Source: Polyporus tsugae (lineage: Eukaryota > Basidiomycota > Agaricomycetes > Polyporales > Polyporaceae). Taken from it: a stretch of DNA of 64,000 nt. The first letter of the stretch is position 1. Each line of letters opens with the position of its first letter. A program made the translations under genes and the position numbers. Below are positions 55,762 through 64,000 of the stretch, one piece after another. The notes under the pieces were generated by a model that saw only the letters and a list, made by a program, of their open reading frames with translations, did no database searches and was not told where the DNA came from. The stretch is from positions 2,046,001-2,110,000 of the forward strand of contig JAHRBS010000002.1 in the NCBI GenBank assembly GCA_024305745.1, in the 5' to 3' direction.

Positions 55762-58700
55762 GTGACACTACTTCCTCCTCAAGGCTGAGCTCCAGCGAAG
55801 CGATCGTACCAAACTTGACGATTAAACTGAGCTTGTACCGGCCGTGGATTGGTGAGGGATATTGGTTGGACAGCGCCAGGGTGCGAGGTGTGGAATTCAT
55901 CGAGTAGTTCTTTGCAGTGCTTGACATTCTGTACTGGTTCCCAAGTGGCTTCGCTGATATTGTATCCAACCTATTTCACAAGGTATCGGACATATCCGTA
56001 GTAGGTCTTGGAGTCGAGGATCTTTTCGACCTCAAACTCGTCATGTCCTTCCACCTCTATGGCTGGTGGTTTCGACGGGTTACGGTTGCCAATCTTGTCC
56101 TCGTGGTAGGGGATGAGTTTGGAAGCATGGAAGACAGGGTGGACCTTGTTTGTGGCTGAGAGTTGTAGACGGAAATCGACCGGCCCAACTTGGTCGATGA
56201 TTTGGTAGGGCCCATAGTTCTTTGCGGATAACTTTGCTGATGACTGTTTGATCCTGAGGTCCCTTCCTTTGAGAAGGACTTTGTCCCCAACCTTCAATGG
56301 CACTTCACTCTTGTGTTTGTCGTAGTACCACTTCATCCGTTCTGCAGCGAGGGTTAGGGATGCTTGGGCCTGTTCCCGGGCTTCCGTTCGGTACTGGAAG
56401 ATGTCTTCGAGGGTCGGGAAACCTAGTTCTCCCTGTACATCTGGGGCCATCTTGGGGTGGTATCCGTATTCCACAAAGAAGGGTGATAAGCCGGTAGACT
56501 CGTGTGCGGCATTGTTGTAGGAAAACTCCGCAGTGGATAGAAGGGAGGCCCAATTATCTGGGTGGTGTTCGGTGAAGATCCGTAGGTACTGTTCCAATGA
56601 CTGGTTGACTCGTTCCATCTGACCATCGGTTTGGGGGTGATAGGCTGTTGACATAGAGGCTCGGATGCCCAGCTTCCCACAAAACTCCTTGAAGAGTGCA
56701 CTGGCAAACTGTGTTCCTCGATCTGAAATGATCTGTTGGGGTAGGCCATGATGTTTGAGTATGTGTTTGTAGACAAGCTCTGCCGCATCTGAGGCTGAGA
56801 AGTGGTCATCACATGCAAAGAAGTGGGCTCGCTTGGTCAACCAGTCTACCACCACTGCAATGGCCGTGTAAACATTGCCGTGTCTGTCACAGGACTCAGG
56901 AAGTTGAGTGATGAGGTCGATGCTCCAGATCTCCCATGGCCCAGCTGGGACTTCATTTGGCTGCAGTAGTCCAAAGGGAGGGTTGCGTGAGGCTTTGTTA
57001 CGTTGGCATGTATTGCACCCCTTGACATACTTCTTGACATCGACTGACATTCCAGGCCACCAGTAGTTGCAGCTGATAAGTTCCTGGGTCTTCCATCGGC
57101 CAGGGTGCCCAGCGAGTGTGGTGTCATGGTGGAGCTTGAGTAGCTCCAGTTGTAGTTCCTGGTCCTTTGGGACATAGACCTTTCCCCGATAGAGCAGGAA
57201 ACTGTTCTCGAAGTTCCATTCTTGCAGTGATTTTCCAAACTCCCGAGGGCCGCTATTGAGCAGTGCCTTGTAATCCTTGGTCATTGTGTCATCTTCGAGT
57301 GCCTTCTTGATCTTGTCCAGTAGTTGCTTGTCGTCAACTTCAGAGGCGTGGACGGTTTGCATGGCTTTGATGGCAAAAAACTCCGGCTTCAGCAGTGTTC
57401 GACCATCATTGTCGCTGCTTACCCCCTCCTCATGATCTGGCCTCCTGGACAGAGGGTCGGCACGAAGCATTGTCTTGCCGGGTCGGTGTCGTAGGTTGAA
57501 GTTGAAACGGGAAAGGAATAAACTCCAGCGAGCTTGGCGACGAGTGAGCTTCTGGGCCTGCTGGAAGTAGGTGAGGTTAAGGTGATCCGACCAGATCTCA
57601 ACCGGCTCAGGATGTCCCTCCAGGTAGTGGCGATATTCCTCCAAAGCACGTATGATGGCCAGTAACTCCTTGTCATAGATCTCATAGTTGCGTTCATGCT
57701 CATTCAAGGACTTGGAGTAAAACACTACTGGGTGCCATAGTTTATCTTCGCCCAACTGTTCCAGTACTGCCCCTGTGGTGAAGTCAGATGAGTCTGTTTC
57801 CAGGTAGAAAGGTGCAGTGTCATTGGGGATTTGGAGGATCGGAGCAGTGGTGAAGGCGGTCTTGAGGCTCTGGAAGGTGTTTTCTTGATCTTCTCCCCAC
57901 TGCCAAGGTGCGTCCTTGCAGGTGAGAACTGTGAGCGGGCGAGCTATCTTTGAGAAGTCCTTGATGAAACATCGGTAGAAGTTGGCAAGGCCGAGGAAAG
58001 CCTGTACATGCTTGACTTTGGTAGGTGTCGGCCAGTTCTTTACACCTTCAACCTTGGCTGGGTCCATTGTGATGGAGTCCTTCGAGATGATCAGCCCAAG
58101 GAATTCAACCGACTGTTGTTCAAACTTGCACTTCTCAGGCTTAATGAAGAGATCATTTGCCCATAGTTTCTGGAGTACTCGTTCCGTGAGTTGCCGGTGA
58201 AGTGTGAGGTCATCTGTGAAGATGAGGATATCGTCGATGTAAACTACCACGTGTCCCGTAGCAATCTCCTCCTTGAGGATCTCATTCATCATAGCCTGGA
58301 AGGTGCTTGGGGCATTGCAAAGACCAAAAGTCATCACCGTTGGCTCGTACAGACCATGGTGAGTGATAAACGCTGCCTTCTCTTCATCTCCTTCCCGTAT
58401 ACAAACATTATTGTACCCCCACCTCAGGTCCAGCGAGGTGAAGATTGATGACTGAGATAAACGGTCGATAAGGTCCGGGATCCGTGGTATAGGGAACTTG
58501 TCCTTCTTGGTGACAGCATTGAGGGCGCGGTAGTCCTGTACCAGTCACAGGCTGCCATCCTTTTTCTTGACAAAGAATACAGGAGCGGCAGCTGGGCTCT
58601 TTGACCTTCGGATATATCCCTTAGCTTCCTGTTCATCGATCCATCCATCGAGGGAGTTCCGTTCCTAGGGGTTGAGTGGGTAAAGCTTTGCTGGCTTTGG

Positions 58701-59471
58701 CAGTGTTGCTCCTTCCACAAACTCAATGGGGTGGTCATAGGGCTTGCGAGTTGGCATCCGCTCTGAAGCTGTCTTGGAAAACACGTCACCGTACTGATGA
58801 TAGTGGGTGGGCACATGATTAGACCAGTAGTCCTTGTCTTGGCTTCCTGGCACTGGTGTTCCTTCCTTCTTCTCCTCAATCCGTGTTCGCAGAGCGCGGG
58901 CATCAGGGTCATCAGAAAACTGTATCCAATGTACAAACTGTTCGGCACTGTCCCAGGGCTCGCAGTCTAGCTGACCGTAGGTGTCTTGTGCAAACTCCTC
59001 TAGTCGGGGCTCCTCCACCGTCCGGATTTCTTCGTCCTGTACCGAAACTGGGCTGGGTAGACAGGTGTGCAGGCAGCGTGTAAACTTTACTTGACCCGCC
59101 TTCCAATCGACTTCTGGGTTGTGTTCCCGGAGGAAAGTCATGCCAATAATTATATCCCGGTTTCCTATATCTGTGACCAGAAAGGACTGCCAACTAGTGT
59201 GGTTGTCGATTGTGACAAGACACCGGACATAGTGCGTGATCAGACCCTTCTTGTTCTCCGTTGCATCGGCATTGAACACTTGTATCTCTCATGAGAGGCT
59301 TCGTAATTCCAGGCCATGTTCCTGAACAAAACAATAGTGTGCAAAACTCAAATAGGCTCCACAATCTAGGAGCCCTTCTGACTGGATTTCACGTATTCCT
59401 TGCCTGAGGGTGAGTTTTAAATTGAGTGACTGTCGCTGTCTGCGTGATGAAGCGAGATATACATAGTTCAA
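55762..59471 (-). pseudogene. B2 pol, four in-frame stops
   Basis: Same domains and the same three stops as B1, plus a TAG at about 58665-58667 (after the residues LYPLNP). The 788-codon piece 55971-58337 carries RT YIDDILIF, RNase H, integrase and the start of the chromodomain. Confidence 0.88.
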
Positions 59472-59545
59472 TTTAGGTACAAATGATTCCTCTAGGTGGT
59501 TTACGTTACTAGTACATATAGATCAGATGTTACAGCCAGTCCCCG

Positions 59546-61141
59546 TTACATCCGCTGGAGAAAATCCTGCTCATTGGTCTCGTAGATCCGTGCAGTGGTT
59601 TCCTGATGCTCTTGCTTGCTCCTGAGTTCAAACTCCTTGAGTGCGTTGACAACAAACTCCATTCGGTCCTGGTCTTCGGTCTTGGCTTCTTTCTCGATGG
59701 CCCGTATCTTGGTTGGTGCAACACCCTTGCCTTTGAAGTCGGGAAGCTCGTAGTACCCCTTGTATGCCGGGTTGCGACACTTGGTGCCAGACTTGTAAGG
59801 GTGTTTGCCGCACCGGAAGCACATCTTCTTGGCTAGCCAGTCCTCTTGTTCCTTGGAGAACTTCTCCGGCTTGCGCATTGCATCAATGTCCATGGCATCG
59901 GGATCTCTGGCAGCTCTTGAAGAGGAGGTGGCCTTGTGGTACTTGTTCCCTCGGTAGTCCATCTTGATCCCAAGTACCCAATCCAGGAAGTTCTCCCACT
60001 TTGTGGGGACTGTAAACGGTGACAAGGAGCGGTGGGTGATCATAGTGGTACGGAGATCACCCTTGCACTGAGCATCAATACGATGAATGAGCTCCACGTC
60101 AGAGTAACCAGACTTGATGGCAAAACGGCAGAAGTTCTCCGCAAACAAGGCGAGGGACAAGTGGGACTTAGCACACAGTTCCTCCAAAGATTGTTGAGCG
60201 GACTTCTCTGGTGCTAGTTCCCGGTATCCGCTCTTGAGCCGGTCAACGAAACTGGTCCAGGTGCCAAGGTAGGTGTTGTCTGCAGCTTTTTGGGCATAGT
60301 CATCCATGTACGACTGGGCTCCTCCTTCCAAGAACAATAAAGCGGTGGTGATCTTGTCATCGTCCATCGTGATGTTCTGGTACCGGAACCAAATGCCAAG
60401 TTTCTGGAACCATTGCTCCACTGTAAGATCCGGGGTTTTGCCTTTAAACTTGGGAGGGTCCGCGATTCTAGGCCGGTGGGTGTTGTGTGATGGGACGGTT
60501 GCCGGGGCTGTGCGGGTAGGTGCCGTGGTTGGGTGAGCAATGAGGGAAGCAACTTGCATTTTCAGCTCCTTGATTTCCTCAACGAGCATCATAGTGTTGA
60601 TGTTGAGGACGTCCATCTCTATTTTGAGGACTTCCCTCTCAGCCTTAAGCGTATCATTCTCTGTTTCCAAGTCGTGACAGCAGGACTCCAGGTCATCTAT
60701 GGCCTCATGGAACTTTGTGTGGGTGACACACCTTTTCTGCTGGGCTTGGAGTTTGTGGATGTCAACGGCGGTTGAGTTCCGGTGTTCATACATTTTGTTC
60801 CCTAACTGGTTGTAAGCTCCTATGATGTCTTGCCTGACCATATCGTTCATTACAGCTAGGATCCAGTCGATGTACTCGGTGTCTATTTTGTAGTATGTCC
60901 CAGATGCTCGGACTGCCTCTGCGAGCGTGTTGTATGGTTCACCCTGAAACGTCCAGCTTGTTGGAGTCTGTATAGGTTCAAGGGTTGGTGTTGGTGACGG
61001 CAGGCGTGTGGGGTGTTGAGATGCTGGCTGGGGGGTCGTTTCTGTTTTGGGTGGGTTTCCTCCACCGGGTGGGGTGTGTGGTTCATTGGGCCCAAAGGCA
61101 TCCATTGGGAGAACTTCAAAGCGAGACATGATATATTCCAA
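59546..61141 (-). CDS. B2 gag
   Basis: 531 codons, intact. It differs from B1 gag by one residue that I can see (HPTRLPSP instead of HPTRPPSP). Capsid region and variant knuckle as in B1. Confidence 0.85.
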   Translation of the reverse strand: MEYIMSRFEVLPMDAFGPNEPHTPPGGGNPPKTETTPQPASQHPTRLPSPTPTLEPIQTPTSWTFQGEPYNTLAEAVRASGTYYKIDTEYIDWILAVMNDMVRQDIIGAYNQLGNKMYEHRNSTAVDIHKLQAQQKRCVTHTKFHEAIDDLESCCHDLETENDTLKAEREVLKIEMDVLNINTMMLVEEIKELKMQVASLIAHPTTAPTRTAPATVPSHNTHRPRIADPPKFKGKTPDLTVEQWFQKLGIWFRYQNITMDDDKITTALLFLEGGAQSYMDDYAQKAADNTYLGTWTSFVDRLKSGYRELAPEKSAQQSLEELCAKSHLSLALFAENFCRFAIKSGYSDVELIHRIDAQCKGDLRTTMITHRSLSPFTVPTKWENFLDWVLGIKMDYRGNKYHKATSSSRAARDPDAMDIDAMRKPEKFSKEQEDWLAKKMCFRCGKHPYKSGTKCRNPAYKGYYELPDFKGKGVAPTKIRAIEKEAKTEDQDRMEFVVNALKEFELRSKQEHQETTARIYETNEQDFLQRM

Positions 61142-61318
61142 ACTCCAGGGGTTGTTGTACCAAAGGGAAGACTACAAGACAATCCAGTCTAAGTACCCAA
61201 ACTTGTCTAGCTCAACAATTGTGTTCACTACTCTAGGGAAATGTTGTCCTAAACCTGAAAACTTTATCTTTCCAAACTCCTTGCAGAACCAGTCGATGCT
61301 CTGTTGTTGACTGTGGGT

Positions 61319-61888
61319 TCAGTTGGGTCTGCTGTGGTTGATGTTGTCGCTGATCCACTCGAGTTGGTCGCCAATACATTGGATGGCTAGATGATGGCCA
61401 TGCGGAAGGTTGTCGAGTAGCACCTTGCGGTCGAAGACGGCTTGGAGGCGCTTGAGGACGGCGTGGGCCTTGGTCTCGATGATAGCGAGGTTGTCGTTGA
61501 CGTCGGTGCAGGTGTAAGCTGGGAGTGGTGCAGCAGAGATGCGGCACGCAAGGGGAATAGGTAGTGGTAGGACAGGGGTTGGTAGCGTGGGTGTGGGTGC
61601 CTGGATGCGGGGTGTGTTGGGCAAAGATCGGGCGTAGGGGACAGATTGAGGCAGAGCCTTGCGACGAGGGACCAGAGGTGCGTGCTCCCGAAGGCAGTAG
61701 CGAAGGCAATCCTCAGCAGAGTCCACAAGTACGCAGGATATCTGGTCCTGGACTGGGAGATGACTGTGCCTCTTGAAGTGGCGACGGGTAACCTCCTGGA
61801 GGTCTTGCTCCTTGGAGGGAATGGGGGATGATAAACATGTATAAAACTCCTGGGGGGAAGAGAGACGGCTGGCTAGTGACTTGGGCAC
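61319..61888 (-). CDS. B2 ORF0
   Basis: 189 codons, intact, one Phe-to-Tyr change from B1 (APLPAYTCTD). Maintenance of this frame in both copies, while pol has stops, is noted in the findings. Confidence 0.6.
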   Translation of the reverse strand: MPKSLASRLSSPQEFYTCLSSPIPSKEQDLQEVTRRHFKRHSHLPVQDQISCVLVDSAEDCLRYCLREHAPLVPRRKALPQSVPYARSLPNTPRIQAPTPTLPTPVLPLPIPLACRISAAPLPAYTCTDVNDNLAIIETKAHAVLKRLQAVFDRKVLLDNLPHGHHLAIQCIGDQLEWISDNINHSRPN

Positions 61889-62340
61889 TGAACCAGGGGC
61901 CTAGGTGTGAGATTCTGTCTAATGTCACAGCCAAACGACTGTGCCACAACACAAACAAAAGGGGGGGCTCACTGATGGAGACACACAGAGGGTGGCAACA
62001 GAAGTAGAGGATAGATTGGCCTAGACTAGAAGGCAGAGGATGGCAGGGGCTGTTAAGCTGCCTACAGATGATGGGGGAATGAACAAGAGACAGAATCTAA
62101 GGTCTCTGAGCCCACATCACAGCCCTTATATACTATACATGACAGGTGCACAGACCACCTTGCTTCAGGGCAGGCTTGGGTACTGATGGCAGGTGAGCCA
62201 GTCCAAAAGGAGAACAAAGAGATAAGTACTATTACATAATGATGACCAGTGTCCAGGCTAGAGTCCGGAAATGGGTGAACCTGGGGTTAGGGTTGGTGGC
62301 TGTGACTGTGGTACCAAACGTGGCGCGAAAAACCGTGACA

Positions 62341-62979
62341 ACAACAATGTGCAAGTTAAGGCCGGCGATGAGTGGAAGGCTGCCTTCGTGACCAACCGAG
62401 GGCTGTTTGAGCTGAACGTTATGTTCTTTAGGCTAGCCAATTCACCCAGCACATTCTCTGTGCTCATGAATGACATCTTCAAGGACCTCATCATACCCGG
62501 CAAAGTCACCATATACCTCGATGACATCCCCATATTCACCGACAATCTCGAGGAACACCGCACATTGGTGCGCGAGGTCCTGAAATGTCTTAAGGAGAAC
62601 GACCTGTTCTGCAAGCCAGAGAAGTGCGAGTTCGAACAGCCTAAGGTGGAATACCTCATTGTACTCGTCTCGGAGAACTGCGTAGAGATGGACCCGGTGA
62701 AGGTGAAGGGTATCGCAGATTGGCCTGTCCCTCAGAATGCCACAGACGTATGGAAGTTCCGCAGTTTTGCAAACTTCTATTGGCGGTTCATAAAGGACTT
62801 TAGTGCCATCTGCCAACCCTTGGATCGCCTCACGGGCAATGCGCCATGGCAATGGGGAGACGAAGAGTAGTCTGCCTTTGACGAGCTCAAGCATTGCTTC
62901 ACCAAAAGCCCTGTCCTAACAATCTATGATCCAGACCGCAACACCCACATCGAAGTCGACGCATCTGGCTTCACTACGG
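62341..62979 (+). mobile_element. Element A2, 3' part (RT to RNase H)
   Basis: Resumes the RT exactly at the duplicated ACAAC: NNVQVKAGDEWKAAFVTNRG, palm motif YLDDIPIF, then the RNase H start IEVDASGFTT. An in-frame TAG lies at 62868-62870, where A1 has CAG. The sequence stops at CTACGG where the Copia LTR begins; in A1 the next bases are GCGCGG. Confidence 0.9.
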
Positions 62980-63488
62980 TGTTGAAGTCGGTGCTGTAGC
63001 GCGCGCTCCTTTGACCGCGCCAAGTCCCGCTTCGCACCATACATACTGCGTACTGTACCCTTGTTAGCTGCAGTGCGCCTCAGAGCGGTCACAATGGCCT
63101 AAGTCGAGCTCTAAGAAGTCTATCATTAACAGGAAGCTAAACTACTCACCTAAGTCGAGCTCTAAGAAGTCTAAGGACAACAGAGCTCGACAGAGGCGAG
63201 GTGACAGCGCACTGAGCATGTGCTAGGCAGCTCACATGACCCTACACTAACTGGCGCCGTTCTGGCGCCGAAAGGACGAGAAATGCCTAAGGTAGAGTCC
63301 ACTCTAGAGAGGGGATCAGATCTACACTAAACCGAGTCATTGAGTAAGAATATGGTATATCTCTATGAGAACGCGGAATCTAAGAATGTGGAAAATACCA
63401 GAGGGTAGGGTACAGTACGCAATATGTATGGTACGAAGCGGGACTTGGCGCGGTCAAAGGAGCGCGCGCTATAGCACCGACTTCAACA
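62980..63488 (-). repeat. Copia 3' LTR with 81-bp inverted termini
   Basis: 509 bp from TGTTGAAG to CTTCAACA. The outer 81 bp at each end (62980-63060, 63408-63488) are reverse complements with about three differences. On the minus strand a polypurine tract (GTCAGGGGGGAGTG) directly precedes the LTR start, as expected for a 3' LTR. A 24-bp direct repeat cctaagtcgagctctaagaa... occurs at 63098 and 63149. Confidence 0.75.
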
Positions 63489-63503
63489 CTCCCCCCTGAC
63501 TAG

Positions 63504-64000
63504 TCAAGTCCCCAATCCAAGCATCTTCACCATCTCAAGCACCTTTGGCCTGGGCAGTGACTTGGTGAGGATGTCAGCTGGCATGTGTGAGGTGCGCAGA
63601 TGGACCACCTCAATGCGACCCTTGGCCACCTCATCTCGCAGCCAGTAGAAGCGCAGATCAAGGTGCTTCATCCGCCCATGGTGCTCAGGGTTTTTCGCCA
63701 CAGACAGCGCAGACAGGTTGTCAATGCGAAGCGTCGAGGCAGAGGAAACATCAAACCCAAACTCTGTAAACAGATTGCGCAACCAGAGGATCTCCTGGCC
63801 ACACGAGACAGCTGCGATGAACTCCGCCTCGGTGGTAGACAGAGCGACAAGGGACTGAAGACGACTCGACCAAGAAATTGCACCTGTGCCCATCTTGATC
63901 ACATAGCCAGAGGTCGAGCGACCTGTGTCAGGGCAGCCAGCGTGGTCTGCATCGGTGTAGGAGGTGAAGAGCTCTGGCTCAGACAAGGGGGAGTAGGTGA
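63504..64000 (-). CDS. Ty1/Copia RNase H domain, runs off the window
   Basis: The frame is open to base 64000 and ends LEMVKMLGLGT. Signatures of the Copia RNase H are complete: SYTDADHAGCPDTGRSTSGY, ISWSSRLQSLVALSTTEAEF, CGQEILWLRNLFTEFG, then IDNLSALSVAKNPEHHGRMK, HLDLRFYWLRDEV and MPADILTKSLPR. It is the C-terminal end of a Copia polyprotein whose remainder and 5' LTR lie to the right. No stop interrupts the visible part, so this may be a young copy. Confidence 0.9.
   Translation of the reverse strand, partial: TYSPLSEPELFTSYTDADHAGCPDTGRSTSGYVIKMGTGAISWSSRLQSLVALSTTEAEFIAAVSCGQEILWLRNLFTEFGFDVSSASTLRIDNLSALSVAKNPEHHGRMKHLDLRFYWLRDEVAKGRIEVVHLRTSHMPADILTKSLPRPKVLEMVKMLGLGT

Larger units (their letters stand above)
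55350..62340 (-). mobile_element. Element B2: second 6,991-bp copy, inverted
   Basis: Near-identical to B1 on the opposite strand. LTRs at about 55350-55767 (3') and 61923-62340 (5'). The 5-bp flanks are ACAGC (55345-55349) and ACAAC (62341-62345). ORF0, gag and the long pol piece are open as in B1. Differences seen include Pro-to-Leu in the gag Pro-rich region, Lys-to-Glu in pol, Phe-to-Tyr in ORF0 and one extra TAG in the protease-RT linker. Confidence 0.95.

Noticed and set aside
63098..63172. 24-bp direct repeat in the Copia LTR as a satellite
   Set aside because: Only two copies; reported as part of the LTR.

Overview
The window is nuclear DNA of a filamentous basidiomycete, most likely an Agaricomycete. 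Genes are compact and GC-rich with many 47-90 nt GT-AG introns. The gene set is fungal (COX10, citrate synthase, TRM8, RRP41, NPT1, SDE2, NUP159, PRP18). The repeats are chromodomain Ty3/gypsy elements, a Copia element and a transposase that reads like the basidiomycete Plavaka type. I cannot fix the genus from sequence alone; Polyporales is a guess.

Region 1 (1-27.7 kb) is a dense, single-copy gene island of 14 genes: COX10, ZNF830, CIT1, TRM8, RRP41/SKI6, NPT1, an SH3 protein, a Cys-cluster protein, SDE2, pICln, NUP159, an inositol-polyphosphate 5-phosphatase, COX12 and PRP18. Strands alternate almost perfectly, so nearly every gene pair is convergent or divergent. Three genes serve mitochondrial respiration or the TCA cycle (COX10, CIT1, COX12). 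Four touch splicing or snRNP assembly (ZNF830, SDE2, pICln, PRP18). Gene structure oddities include an 8-nt micro-exon in COX12, a first coding exon in RRP41 that is only the ATG, a GC-AG intron in NPT1 and a tandemly duplicated intron-exon unit in the Cys-cluster gene.

Region 2 (28.4 kb to the end) is a nested repeat block with no intact host gene. Element A1 (Ty3/gypsy, 28425-34905) is decayed. Beside it lies an inverted solo LTR of the same family, split by a roughly 3-kb AT-rich insertion that carries a 245-bp-arm inverted repeat. Next come two 6,991-bp copies of a second chromovirus, B1 (+, 39338-46328) and B2 (-, 55350-62340). They flank a 9-kb segment holding half of a second A copy (A2), an uncharacterised gene and most of a Plavaka-like transposase gene. 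The first exon of that transposase lies outside B1, and the other half of A2 lies outside B2. A Copia element (62980 to the window end) is inserted in A2.

The central result is that the target-site duplications of B1 and B2 are exchanged. B1 has GCTGT on the left and GTTGT on the right; B2 has ACAGC on the left and ACAAC on the right. Turning over the segment 46329-55349 restores both duplications. It also rejoins the two halves of A2 and joins the transposase exons in matching intron phase. The segment was therefore inverted by recombination between two inverted retrotransposons, or the assembly was misjoined there. B1 and B2 also share the same 5'-versus-3' LTR differences, which points to DNA-level homogenisation rather than fresh retrotransposition.
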